Of a stretch of DNA of 64,000 nucleotides, positions 45,514-55,288 are shown one piece after another. Origin of the DNA: SAR92 clade bacterium H455. Lineage in GTDB: Bacteria; Pseudomonadota; Gammaproteobacteria; Pseudomonadales; Porticoccaceae. Under the pieces are notes generated by a model. That model saw only the letters and a list, made by a program, of their open reading frames with translations. It searched no databases and was not told the origin of the DNA. The stretch lies in contig CP103416.1 in NCBI GenBank assembly GCA_024802545.1, positions 930,001-994,000 of the forward strand, written 5' to 3'. The stretch's first letter is position 1, and each line of letters begins with the position of its first letter. A program made the translations under genes and the position numbers.

Positions 45514-45548
45514 AAAAAATGCTGTCTTTAGAGATGGCATTTTTTTTT
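45514..45548. terminator. Intrinsic terminator after the Rieske gene
   Basis: AAAAAATGC (45514-45522) pairs with GCATTTTTT (45537-45545), with an imperfect inner stem, followed by a T-run. It ends the SDR-Rieske transcript. Confidence 0.75.
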
Positions 45549-45672
45549 GTTCTATCGTCAAAAGGTGAGCCCTGATCTATTGGCACTCTGTGCTCGATTG
45601 ACAGAGGTATGCCGTTCAAAAAAGGTGGATAAAATTACTCTGGTTGCCACTTTAAAATGGCGTGAAATCCCG

Positions 45673-47010
45673 TCAGGGTTTTTTAAAAAATTGTAGCCCG
45701 CTGGCCCAGAGATGCTTAAAGCCTTTCCAAGCATTGTCGAATTGATGATCTGCTCCCTTGTATTGTTGGCTGCTGGCGCGTGTCGGCAGGTAGGCACAGC
45801 TGGCTAGATCCGCTTTCACATGGCAGTTCAGGAATGCCAAACTCATATGCTCGACTACCCTATTAATAATCTCCGTATCCCACACCGGATCGAAGTAGTG
45901 CCCCAATTCAAAGTCAGTGGTAAAGGACACTGCTGGCGCGGGATGAGGACCAATATTATGCCGTGCATTTTCAAAGACGAGCAGATAGTTATGCTCAGAG
46001 CCGGTACGCTGGTAGAGTCTTTTAATACCATTTTTAAAGCCTGAGGTGTTGTCCTGATTGCCGGCGAGATAAAAGGTTGGCACGCTAATTTTTTTCATAG
46101 CCGCAATATTATGAACACTGGCTTCACCACCCCAGGGAGCGAGAAGCTGTACCGCCTTCCAGCGCGGGTCTAGCTGCTCGCGTCCAGCGTAGCAAGAATC
46201 TAAGGCAAGGGGCAGAATCATGGCGATGGCGCTGGTAACCCCGAGCTGCTTAAAAAATTCCGCGTTGAAGTCATAGCAGCCACCAATAGTATTGATGGCG
46301 CCAAAGCCACCCATAGAATGACCGATAATCGCAGCCCTATCAGTGTCGACAATGGCGTCCACTACTGACGTCTGGTCGGCAAAATAGTCGAGTACAAACT
46401 GCTGATCTCGAGCGCGGTTATAAAGTGTATCAATAAAGCCTGCAGGTCGATCTGAATCATCTTTAATATCGGCGTTGGTCGAGCCGCTATGATCTATGCC
46501 CACTACTACATAGCCATGACTGGCCAGATGTTCGCCGAGGTAAAACATTTGTGTGCGATAGCCGGTAAAACCATGGGATAAGAGTATCAGCGGGAAATTG
46601 CCCTCACTTAGCGTTGGTGCGTCGCGATAGGCCTCGCCCTGAAGTTCAAAAGGTTTTTGCAGTCGAGTGACATTCTTATAAGTGGCTAATGTCTTGTCGT
46701 CTTCCTCCGATTTGGGCCGAGCTGCTGGATACCAGACTTCCAATACCAGCTGGCGCTCAGTATTGAAGACGAAGTTAGCGCTGTCGAGACGCTTGGGATC
46801 GGTGGCGGCAATAGTGGTTACGCCTACAGTGTAAGGGCCGGAAAAGGCGAGTTCTGGTGTCACTGGGGCTTGATTAGTATAGAGTTGTTCTGCGTTGTTT
46901 TGCTTATTGGTGGAGGCACTCTGTATTTCGCCGCTGACAATACTACTCAGTAGCGCCGCAGAGATTAATGCAGTCATTGTTAACCACTTTATTGACAAGC
47001 TGTTCCCCAT
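45673..47010 (-). CDS. Exported alpha/beta hydrolase (PAF-acetylhydrolase-like)
   Basis: 445 aa with an N-terminal signal sequence (LTMTALISAALLSSIVSG). FPLILLSHGFTGYRTQ (oxyanion region), AIIGHSMGGFGAIN (nucleophile Ser), later SVPTFYLAGNQDN and NARHNIGPHP supply the acid and His. Similar to the bacterial platelet-activating-factor acetylhydrolase/dienelactone-like group that cleaves short acyl esters. Ends ~200 nt after the Rieske terminator and is convergent with it. Could deacylate steroid esters, but nothing here proves it. Confidence 0.75.
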   Translation of the reverse strand: MGNSLSIKWLTMTALISAALLSSIVSGEIQSASTNKQNNAEQLYTNQAPVTPELAFSGPYTVGVTTIAATDPKRLDSANFVFNTERQLVLEVWYPAARPKSEEDDKTLATYKNVTRLQKPFELQGEAYRDAPTLSEGNFPLILLSHGFTGYRTQMFYLGEHLASHGYVVVGIDHSGSTNADIKDDSDRPAGFIDTLYNRARDQQFVLDYFADQTSVVDAIVDTDRAAIIGHSMGGFGAINTIGGCYDFNAEFFKQLGVTSAIAMILPLALDSCYAGREQLDPRWKAVQLLAPWGGEASVHNIAAMKKISVPTFYLAGNQDNTSGFKNGIKRLYQRTGSEHNYLLVFENARHNIGPHPAPAVSFTTDFELGHYFDPVWDTEIINRVVEHMSLAFLNCHVKADLASCAYLPTRASSQQYKGADHQFDNAWKGFKHLWASGLQFFKKP

Positions 47011-47149
47011 TTAATGTTGTTATTGCAGTGTTTTTTTTATCAGCGTTGTTGTTGCTGCAGAATCAGGTTAACGTGCCCGATATTAAAACACAAAACAGCG
47101 ATGAAACAGGCTAACCTCAGCGCTTGCCGATAAAATACCCAATTCCTAA

Positions 47150-48073
47150 ATGGCTAATCCTATGAGATACTTCCGCCCCCTGTATCCATTTCTGCTCGGA
47201 TGGGCTGTGATTCTCTATACCTCAACATTCTCTTACGTAGGCCTGGTCAACGGGCTCGGGCAGTTGCTACTTTTTGCCCTTGTGGTTTGTCTGCCAATTT
47301 GGCGTACCGAACGCATGAGCTATGTGGATATAGGTTGGCCCTGGGGTCTGGTATTACTCGGTTGGATCAGCTACTGGATCAGCGATGGCCACTGGCTACG
47401 TTCTCTGGTGGTCAGTGGAGTGTTGGTTTTGATTGGCCTGCGCATGGGCATGGGTGCACTAAAAATGTGGCGCATGGGAATGTTGAAAAAGGAATTCCCC
47501 CGCTACCAATATCAGCGCGGACGCTGGGAGAGGGATGGCAAATCCAATGTTCAGCTAGCCCTTCAGGTGGATGCCATTTCTCAGGGTTTGGCCAATGCAT
47601 CCTTTTTGGCGCTGCCGATTTTTATTATCGCCTCGAATAATAGTCCGACATTCTCCATGTTTGAGTTGGCTGGATTGGTCATCTGGCTGCTGGCATTTGC
47701 TATGGAAACTGTGGCGGATATACAAAAATTAAATTTTCTGAAAAAGATGAAGAAAGAGGGTAAACAACGCCAGGTCTGCGATGTTGGACTCTGGCGTTAC
47801 TGTCGACACCCGAATTATTTTGCCGAATGGATGGTGTGGAATGGGCTAGTGATTGCTTCGATACCCTCTTGGTTGGCGCTGCAGGGCAGTGAAACGACTC
47901 TGGTGTGGATACTGCTTGGGTTTGGACTGCTGTTTACCTCGAGAATGATGTACAGCACTTTAGTCTATGTCACCGGTGCGGTGCCTTCGGAGCATTACTC
48001 GGTGCAGAAACGTCCTGGATATGCAGAGTATCAGCAGCGCACCAATCGCTTTTTCCCTGGGCCGCGAACCTAG
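47150..48073 (+). CDS. DUF1295 membrane protein (steroid 5-alpha-reductase superfamily)
   Basis: 307 aa, several hydrophobic segments. The C-terminal motif CDVGLWRYCRHPNYFAEWMVWNG and the ending GYAEYQQRTNRFFPGP define DUF1295, a relative of SRD5A/isoprenylcysteine methyltransferases. It lacks the NIHSDSILRNLR and YKIPYGG blocks found in the protein at 24820, so it is a more distant homologue. Monocistronic. An NAD(P)H-dependent membrane reductase role is plausible; steroid activity is not shown by the sequence. Confidence 0.75.
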   Translation: MANPMRYFRPLYPFLLGWAVILYTSTFSYVGLVNGLGQLLLFALVVCLPIWRTERMSYVDIGWPWGLVLLGWISYWISDGHWLRSLVVSGVLVLIGLRMGMGALKMWRMGMLKKEFPRYQYQRGRWERDGKSNVQLALQVDAISQGLANASFLALPIFIIASNNSPTFSMFELAGLVIWLLAFAMETVADIQKLNFLKKMKKEGKQRQVCDVGLWRYCRHPNYFAEWMVWNGLVIASIPSWLALQGSETTLVWILLGFGLLFTSRMMYSTLVYVTGAVPSEHYSVQKRPGYAEYQQRTNRFFPGPRT

Positions 48074-48136
48074 CGCTAGCCATAGTTGTTATGCAGGTGA
48101 AGGGAAAATTGTCAGTGTTAAAGGCACCTTTAATGG

Positions 48137-48619
48137 TTAGCGCTTTTTGCCGAGTGATGACTTGACTGACGCATGTACGCCTCGGCTCAGGACTTTAATG
48201 CGGTCTTCCATAAAGTCTACGCCGTAGAGAATTATTACCACCAAAACCGCCAGTTTAATGGCTGGCATAAGGTGATCGGAGGAGATCATTACACCTAGTG
48301 CCGCCAGTACCCAGATGGTTGCCGCTGAGGTCACTCCGACTACAGCTCCATCTTTGGCTAGCATTACCCCGGCGCCGAGAAAACCGATACCGGTAATCAC
48401 CTGACCAACCACTCTAGATGGGTCGACAATATTGCCCTGCAACAAAAATGTTGTCGCCAAAAACAGGTAGGTGCCAAGTGTAATTAGGCAGGAGGTTCTT
48501 ATGCCCACTGGCTTACCGCGCAGCTGGCGTTCAAGTCCAATAATGGTGGCACAAAACATCGCCGTGCCTATTGCGGGCCACTGATAGGGTGCTATGTCGA
48601 AAAACTGGTTGAAGTCCAT
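48137..48619 (-). CDS. MgtC/SapB family membrane protein
   Basis: 160 aa from ATG 48619 (MDFNQFFD), with GGTAAG upstream; a longer frame from 48667 is less likely. TIIGLERQLRGKPVGIRTSCLITLGTYLF is the MgtC family signature, followed by QVITGIGFLGAGVMLAKDG. Small four- to five-helix inner-membrane protein, in pathogens involved in Mg2+ stress and intracellular growth; in free-living bacteria the function is unclear. Not linked to neighbours by spacing. Confidence 0.85.
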   Translation of the reverse strand: MDFNQFFDIAPYQWPAIGTAMFCATIIGLERQLRGKPVGIRTSCLITLGTYLFLATTFLLQGNIVDPSRVVGQVITGIGFLGAGVMLAKDGAVVGVTSAATIWVLAALGVMISSDHLMPAIKLAVLVVIILYGVDFMEDRIKVLSRGVHASVKSSLGKKR

Positions 48620-48738
48620 ATATTGCTTACCAAATGTTTTTTTATGTTTAACAGGCTGAGCAATCAACCTTTAAATACTACTGTTCGTGTCTTTTGTCGC
48701 ATAAAGTCATCGATCATTATTCGGTTACTAATCAGTCG

Positions 48739-50982
48739 CTAGCCGTCAAGGTAGATAGCGGATTTGGTGATCAGTGTTTCTGCCGCTGCTCGAATATCCT
48801 GCGCATTGTCCATGGTCAGTGCCTGTGTCAAGAAGGCTTCAGCATCGCTAACACTGGTGGCTCGCAGCAGCCATTTGATTAACGGCAACTTCGATGAACT
48901 CATACTTAACTGACGGATACCCATGCCGATCAATAGCAGCACTGCGATTGGATCAGATGCCATTTCGCCGCACAAACTTACCGGTAGTTGGCAATCCTGG
49001 GCACAGCGAACTATGCGCAGTATTTCGTGGATGATAGCCGGATGCAGCGGATCGTAAAGTCTGCCGACCAGCGGATTGTTGCGGTCGATGGCCAGTAGAT
49101 ATTGGCTCAAATCGTTACTGCCGATGGAGATAAAGTCCAGTTTATTGCGCCATAGTGGAAGCAGCGAGATACTGCTCGGCACTTCCACCATAACGCCCAG
49201 ACGTGGGCGGCAAACGTTTTTACCTTCGGCCAATAATTGCTTGAGCGACTCGTCGAGTAATTCGATAGCGTGGTTCAATTCACCTGTTGAGCCAACCATA
49301 GGCAGCAGTAGGTGGACATCATCCCGTCCCGCCGCCGCCACCATCACGGCTCGAAATTGAGTTATCAATAATTGTAGATTGTCGAGAGTAAAGCGGATAC
49401 CACGCCAGCCCAAGGCCGGATTGTCCTCCTCAACTATGGGCAAATAGGGCAGCGGTTTGTCGGCGCCAATGTCGAGGGTGCGGATGTAAACCGGCTTGTT
49501 TTTATAGGACTCAATGACCTCTCGATATACAGCCACTTGGTCCGCTTCCGAGGGCAAACTCTGGCGCACCATAAACGGAATTTCGCTGCGGTAGAGACCA
49601 ATACCTTCGGCGCCATTCTTGAGCCCAGGCAGTAAATCAGCTTGTAGACCAGAGTTAGCCATCAGGGTGACCTTTGCGCCATCGGTGGTTACGGCGGCAA
49701 GATCACGGTTTACTGCGAAGCGGCGGGCAACGTCTTGTTGGCTCTTGATACTACTCTGGTATTCCGTGATCAGGGCATCGCTGGGGGCAATAATAACCTG
49801 TCCATTGTCGCCATCAACAATTAGCGGTTGGCCCATACTCAGTGACAGTTCACCCACACCCATTACTGCTGGAATACCCAGCGCGTTGGCGAAAATTGAA
49901 ATATGCGAGAGTGCGGCGCCAGCAGAACAGACTATCCCCACCATAAGGTCAATGGGCAGGCTGACAATGTCGGATACGCTTAATTGATCGCCGACCAGTA
50001 TTATCGGCGAGCCATCCTCCGGCGCCATAACCTCTGGCCCATGGCCGCGCCAGGCAAGGTAGAGTTTGTCTCCAAGTTGTTCTATATCCTCATGGCGAGC
50101 GCGCAGATAGGGGTCTTGCATGGCTTTAAACAGCTCAGAAAAATAGCTCACCGCCAGTTTTAGTGCCCAGGGCAAGACTTTTCCGGTTTTGATGGCATCA
50201 GTGATATGTGCGCCGAAGCCCGGGTCATCCAATAACATCTGGTAGGCGTCGACTACGGCCGCGAGATTGTCGCCGAGAGTTTGCTCGACTATATGCCGCT
50301 CCTGTTTCAGCTCAGCCATAACTCTGGATTTTAAGGCGCGCCAAGCGTCAAGTTCTTGTTCGATGTGCTCAGCTGTGGATTCTGCAGCATTGGCTAGCCC
50401 CGCGGCACGACGTACCCGCGCTCTCCCTATGGCAATGCCTGGGGCACCACTGATGCCATTGCGGTAATCGTTGAGCAGCGGCCTTGACGGTTGGCATAAC
50501 TGCGCGGGTAACGATGCCAGCAGCAGTGCCAGGTGGGTCGCCAAGGTGGTTAAAAAAGCCTCCTGCTCAGGTGCTAGGGCTTGGGGACGACGACTCTGTA
50601 CCACCAGGACGCCAATCACATCACCGCGCTGCACCAGCGGCACGCCGCAAAAGCTGTGAAACTGTTCTTCATTGGAACCCGCAACATAGTAATAGTCAGC
50701 CAGTTCATCCGGATTGATAAGATTAATACTGTGGCGTGACTGTGCCACGCGGCCGACCAATCCTTGATTGGCAGGAATAATAAAAGGGTGCCCCTGGGCT
50801 AGGCCATGGCTGGCGATCAGTGCCATGTCTTTATTCGCATTTTGTCGGTATAGACTGCAGACATCGGTGGCAATCACTTCACTTATGGCATCGACAATCA
50901 GCTGTACCTGTTGTTCCGCGCTTTCTGCCAGAGCAGCTCCTTGAATAATGCGATTGAACTCGAGCATCGAAATATTGGTCAT
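48739..50982 (-). CDS. ptsP: Phosphoenolpyruvate-protein phosphotransferase of the nitrogen PTS (EI-Ntr)
   Basis: 747 aa (E. coli PtsP 748). N-terminal GAF domain (residues ~20-165, VGRVAQSRHSINLIN and FCGVPLVQRGDVIGVLVVQ), then the HPr-binding domain (SGAPGIAIGRARV), the phospho-His domain (GAALSHISIFANALGIPAVMG) and the PEP-binding TIM barrel (RTLDIGADKPLPYLP, ISIGSNDLSQYLLAIDR, SLCGEMASDP). It phosphorylates NPr, feeding a regulatory, non-sugar-importing PTS branch. Often encoded next to rppH (nudH) in gammaproteobacteria, not here. An in-frame ATG 5 codons in is a possible start. Confidence 0.93.
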   Translation of the reverse strand: MTNISMLEFNRIIQGAALAESAEQQVQLIVDAISEVIATDVCSLYRQNANKDMALIASHGLAQGHPFIIPANQGLVGRVAQSRHSINLINPDELADYYYVAGSNEEQFHSFCGVPLVQRGDVIGVLVVQSRRPQALAPEQEAFLTTLATHLALLLASLPAQLCQPSRPLLNDYRNGISGAPGIAIGRARVRRAAGLANAAESTAEHIEQELDAWRALKSRVMAELKQERHIVEQTLGDNLAAVVDAYQMLLDDPGFGAHITDAIKTGKVLPWALKLAVSYFSELFKAMQDPYLRARHEDIEQLGDKLYLAWRGHGPEVMAPEDGSPIILVGDQLSVSDIVSLPIDLMVGIVCSAGAALSHISIFANALGIPAVMGVGELSLSMGQPLIVDGDNGQVIIAPSDALITEYQSSIKSQQDVARRFAVNRDLAAVTTDGAKVTLMANSGLQADLLPGLKNGAEGIGLYRSEIPFMVRQSLPSEADQVAVYREVIESYKNKPVYIRTLDIGADKPLPYLPIVEEDNPALGWRGIRFTLDNLQLLITQFRAVMVAAAGRDDVHLLLPMVGSTGELNHAIELLDESLKQLLAEGKNVCRPRLGVMVEVPSSISLLPLWRNKLDFISIGSNDLSQYLLAIDRNNPLVGRLYDPLHPAIIHEILRIVRCAQDCQLPVSLCGEMASDPIAVLLLIGMGIRQLSMSSSKLPLIKWLLRATSVSDAEAFLTQALTMDNAQDIRAAAETLITKSAIYLDG

Positions 50983-51242
50983 TGAATATAGCTTCCAGAG
51001 GTCGTCTAAATGGGGCTGAGTCTGTCATTTTATTGAACAGCGTTACTGACAGTGGCGGCCTATACATCAGTCTTAGGATTTAGAAGGCGATGCCAGATAG
51101 ATCATCAACTGAGGGTTCCTGCATCCTGGGTAAAGGCGCTTCCAGACGTCATTTAGATCCTGATTTACACTGGTTGCAAGCATTTTGTTTGTTAGATTTT
51201 CGTTACTTTTTGATCTCTGTTTGAACTGAAAAAGTGGCATAA

Positions 51243-51270
51243 AAAAACCGCGGCCTAGGCCGCGGTTTTT
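51243..51270. terminator. Perfect 28-bp palindrome terminator
   Basis: The two 14-base arms (AAAAACCGCGGCCT and its complement) are exactly self-complementary with no extra loop bases, ending in T5. GC-rich core with A/T flanks: a strong bidirectional terminator, located after the split TonB receptor and upstream of ptsP on the minus strand. The rest of the 360-nt gap 50983-51342 shows nothing else clear. Confidence 0.85.
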
Positions 51271-51342
51271 CGTTTCACGTCTTCGTACTAGTTACTTTTT
51301 AGAACTTACTAAAGCACTTACGTTAGCGCTTAAAACTAGCCA

Positions 51343-53844
51343 TTAAAAGTTCATGCGAGCTGTAATTTCAACAGTGCGCGGTGGATCGATTAGTTTGAAG
51401 TAAGAGCCGTTGAATCCCTGAGGTCCCAGTGGAATATCGTTGCCCCACATAAAGGTCTCTTTATCAGTGAGGTTTTTACCGACTACTGAAATCTGCCACT
51501 GGTCATTTCCAGCAATGGCGATGCGCGCGTTCAGTTTGCCAAAGGCATTCTGAACTAACGTCTCGTCCAGGTCTGCAGATACAATCACGTCGTCGCTCCA
51601 GTTGTAGTCCAAACCGGCGCTCAACATCAAGCCGGAAGACAGCTCTCTCTCGTAGGTGACACCAATGTTAGCTGTGTGCTCAGGAGCAAACTGCAGCGGC
51701 TGGCCGCTGAGATCTTGAACACATCCGCCTGTACCTGTCCAAACTAGTGATTGAGCTAGGTTACATCCGGCACCAGGAAAGGATTTATAAGTGGCATCCA
51801 GATAAGCAAAGGCACCGTTAAGAGTGAGTTCTTCGGTCAGGCGGTAAAGCACATCAGCTTCGATACCCTTAACCTCAGACTCTGCTGCGTTGCCCACTAC
51901 AAAGCCGGCATTGCCGTCAAAGGTAGAAACCTGAACATCTTCATAGTTGCTGCTAAATGCGGCAATATTAAGACGGCCACGACCATCGGCGAGATTGATT
52001 TTGGCACCAATTTCGATAGTTTCAACTGACTCATCTTCAAAGTCGGCCAGGTCATCGGTAACGCCATTAACCGTTTCAATTTCACGACCCATGCCATTAT
52101 CTTCGTCAAATCCGCCTGCCTTATAGCCGTTGCCCAACTCGAGGTAGACCATTGCATCATTGTTCATGTCCCACTGAAAATTAACATGGCCAGTAACATG
52201 GTCTTCTTTGCGCTCGCGGGTGTAGCTGTGCGCCGATACTAGGTTAAGCGCATTTTTGTAGACTGCTCCTACAAAAGGCAGTGGTATGGTGGGGGTGTCT
52301 TTAACCTTATCGGCGTAGCCATTAGCCAATAGCCAGTCGTTGATATAGAGCACTTGAGAGCTCTTGGACATGTCTTTTTCGTCTTCCGAATAACGCAAAC
52401 CAGCAGTAATGCGGAAACTGTCACTGACATGGTAGGTACCTTCGGCAAAGATCGACCAGCTATCTGAATCTTGATTAAAGAAGTTCTCGGCTGTCGCATC
52501 AAAAATACCACTGTGAGCGGCTGGCGTTAGGACCATATCCCCGGGTGCCGTTCCAGCTGGAAAAATTTGGTTGAGAACCGCCTGAGTAAAACTTGCGCCA
52601 TTCAGCCTTGGATTGGGTGTGTTCAACAGTCCAAATATATTAGCCTGCAGTGGTCCCACTGCCGACATATCAACATGGGTGAAGCGCTCGTTGGATAGCT
52701 CTTCAGTCTGATAAAAAGCACCGGCGAGGTATTCGAACTTGTCATCGTTTGGTGAGCTGATAATCAGCTCGGCGCTGAACTGTTCGTGCTGCTCATTGCG
52801 ACCGCGATTGAGTAATCTTAGGGGGCTATAGTCCGAGTCTAAGCTGTTGTTAAACTCATAGTCGGTGTAACCCATAACCGCTTTGACGCCGTGCTCAGCA
52901 TAGGTGCCATCCAGCGTAACTTGGAAAATATTTGACTCTGTATCATCTTAAAGGGGCATATTGCGAACGTTTTGTTCGTAAGTGGTGTAACCAAAACCCG
53001 CTTCAAAGTTAGTTGAGCCAAAAGGTGTACCGTAGAGCGCAGCAGCTCCACCAGTCGCCAGACTAGTATCAGTATTCGAAATCAGCTCTTGGCGGCCGAG
53101 GACATCCACATAGCCGTGCTCGGCTTTGATCGTGGCAGTCCAGTCTTCGTTAACATCTATAGCCAGTGTGCCGCGAACATAAAGGCTTTCATTTTGCGGG
53201 CCATCGACGCCATCAGCGGCGAGGTTGCGTACATAGCCTTCATCTTCATAGCCGCGCACAGCCAAACGGCCGCGAACTGAATCACTCAGTGGTCCAGAGA
53301 TTACGCTTGTGAGCGTCATGGCTTCTAACTCAGTGGTATAACCGGCACTGACATAGCCTTCAAATTCTTCAGTAGGTTGGGCGGTGGTGATGTTCAATGC
53401 ACCGGCAATGGTATTTTTGCCGAACAGAGTTGACTGGGGTCCTTTCAGGACTTCAACACGTTCAATGTCGAGGAACTTGCCACGGGCACTGCGGCCGCGA
53501 CCGAAGTAGACGCCATCGACGAAAGTACCGACCGACTGTTCAAAGCCGTAGTTAACACCTGAACCAATACCGCGAATAAACATCTGCGTACCAGCACTGG
53601 CTTCAGCCACATGCACGTTAGGCATGTACATGGAGAGATCTTCCATCTTCGTGAGGCCTTTAGCGCTCATCTCTTGGCCACTCATTACTGAGATGGCGAT
53701 GGGTACTTCTTGTAGTCCTTCGGCGCGCTTAGTTGCCGTGACTATGATTTCTTCGAGCGTTAAAGCCTGTGACAGCGCGGGCGCACTGACGGCCATGGCC
53801 AGAGTAGCCGCAGCGGTGTACAAGCTGAGAGTGAGCTTCTTCAT
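51343..53844 (-). pseudogene. TonB-dependent receptor interrupted by one in-frame TAA codon
   Basis: Reading from 53844: signal peptide (LYTAAATLAMAVSAPALSQA), TonB-box-like LEEIIVTATKRAEG, plug (IERVEVLKGPQSTLFGKNTIAGALNITT), then TAA at 52950-52948 after NMPL. The same frame continues without any frameshift for 24 sense codons (DDTESNIFQ...) to a Met at 52875 and on for 510 residues of barrel to the stop at 51343, ending in IDPPRTVEITARMNF with the canonical terminal Phe. Restoring the codon gives a normal 833-aa receptor. The stop differs from AAA (Lys) by one base. A recent nonsense mutation, a sequencing error, or readthrough are all possible. No other decay is seen. Confidence 0.85.
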
Positions 53845-53857
53845 GATAATCCCCTAA

Positions 53858-54492
53858 TTATTGGTTGGTACTGAGTTACACTTTTTTGTTTTTATAAGTA
53901 GCGACCTTCCTTAATTGCGGAAAATCGGCTGGGATATTACCACTAAAAAACACTTTCGTTAACGTCTAAAACCGACAGTTTATTCATGCTTATATCGCGT
54001 TTTGACAGCATCGCTAAAATCACTAATAGGACTAAATAAAGCTCTATATTAGGAGTCAGCGAAATCAAAGAGCCCTTAACCCAGAGCCACAACTAGCCAA
54101 TAGTGGAAGATTGGCTAAGGTTTTTTGCCGATGATTGGCCGCTGCTAAGTTGCACATTTTGTTGTTGAAACTGTGTCTGTAGCGCTAGTTAGATAATCCT
54201 TACGGACTATGTCACGAGTTTCTTCGCGCCGCTCTGCACCTTTGCTATAGCCAGCAATGCATAGGCGGTGACTGCTGCGTCGCTTTTCGCCTCCAACCTT
54301 TGTCAATTAGAGGTTACGGTTAGGCTACGCGGTAAGAAAATACTCAAGTAAGCTGCTATAAGTAAGTTACTTATTTAGGCGGCAGCAAAGTATATTGGCA
54401 AGAGTGGCAGGGGACGGTGAGATCAATTGGCCCACTGCCACAGTTGTTAACACAATAGGTTCCAGTTTTTAAACAGTGAGGTAGTTAAAGCA
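53858..54492. other. 635-nt gene-free region
   Basis: No credible coding frame. It contains the promoter side of the split TonB receptor (left), AT-rich sequence, a TAGATAAT element shared with the ipdA promoter (54190-54197), a 17-nt palindrome at 54358-54374, and a GTGGCAG...CTGCCAC inverted repeat (54404-54441) close to the liuC start. No tRNA or known RNA element recognised. Confidence 0.5.
54358..54374. promoter_or_regulatory. 17-nt palindrome upstream of liuC, candidate operator
   Basis: ATAAGTAA and TTACTTAT flank a single central G, a perfect 8+1+8 inverted repeat. It lies 119 nt upstream of the liuC start. The size suits a dimeric repressor; the regulator is unknown. Confidence 0.45.
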
Positions 54493-55284
54493 GTGATTCA
54501 AAAAATGGTAACAACTGAAACGGATAGTCGCGGTGTTGCCACCGTGACTCTTGATAACCCGTCAAAGCACAATGCCTTTGATGACCAGCTGATCGCCCAG
54601 ATAAGGGCGATCTTTGACGCTCTGGAAGTGGATATTGGCGTGCGCATAGTGATTTTACAGGCCACTGGTCGCAGTTTTTCCGCCGGTGCCGATCTCGCTT
54701 GGATGCGGCGCATGGCCGATTACAGCTACGAAGAAAACCATCGCGACGCAACCTCGATGGCGGCGATGTTTCGACGTATCAACACTCTATCAAAGCCCAC
54801 CATTGCGCGGGTTCAGGGCGCTGCCTTCGGTGGCGGTGTGGGTCTGGCCGCTGTCTGTGATCTGGTGTTTGCTACGCCAGCTGTGAGCTTCTGTCTATCC
54901 GAGGTCAAGCTAGGTCTGATCCCAGCAGTGATCAGCCCCTTTGTCAGCGCTGCCATTGGACCCCGTGCCGCGCGCCGTTACTGTATGACCGCGGAACGTT
55001 TTTCCGCTGCCACGGCATTGGATCTGGGGCTCGTGAGTGAGCTCTGTGAGGAAACTGAGCTGGATCAGCGTATTGAAGCAATGGTTGAGATATTACTCAA
55101 CAATGGTCCCTTGGCCATGGCGGCGGCCAAACAGCTGGTTGCCGATGTGACGGCTGTGCCCATCACCGATCAACTGGTTGCCGAAACTAGCCGTCGCATT
55201 GCTGAAATTCGCGGCAGTGAAGAGGGCCGTGAAGGTTTAAATGCCTTTCTTGAAAAACGCAGCGCAGCTTGGATAGGAGGGTAA
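54493..55284 (+). CDS. liuC: Methylglutaconyl-CoA hydratase
   Basis: 263 aa from GTG 54493, which has GAGGTAG 8 nt upstream; an ATG 4 codons later is possible. Crotonase fold: DNPSKHNAFDDQL, FSAGADLAWM, VQGAAFGGGVGLAAVCD, then FCLSEVKLGLIPAVISPFV and ARRYCMTAERF, the pattern of LiuC proteins; the catalytic Glu in LSEVKLG is present. It hydrates 3-methylglutaconyl-CoA to HMG-CoA in leucine degradation. It is followed after 4 nt by the HMG-CoA lyase gene. The other liu genes (liuA, liuB, liuD) are not beside it. Confidence 0.82.
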   Translation: MIQKMVTTETDSRGVATVTLDNPSKHNAFDDQLIAQIRAIFDALEVDIGVRIVILQATGRSFSAGADLAWMRRMADYSYEENHRDATSMAAMFRRINTLSKPTIARVQGAAFGGGVGLAAVCDLVFATPAVSFCLSEVKLGLIPAVISPFVSAAIGPRAARRYCMTAERFSAATALDLGLVSELCEETELDQRIEAMVEILLNNGPLAMAAAKQLVADVTAVPITDQLVAETSRRIAEIRGSEEGREGLNAFLEKRSAAWIGG

Positions 55285-55288
55285 TCAG

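Noticed and set aside
54190-54202. 13-mer TAGATAATCCTTA shared with 9363-9375 as a regulon motif
   Set aside because: Many 13-mers repeat by chance in 64 kb; only two copies and no symmetry. Kept only as a possible -10 element.
25692-54212. CGGACTATGT in two intergenic regions (25692 and 54203) as a common operator
   Set aside because: A 10-mer shared twice is expected by chance; no palindrome and no third exact copy found.
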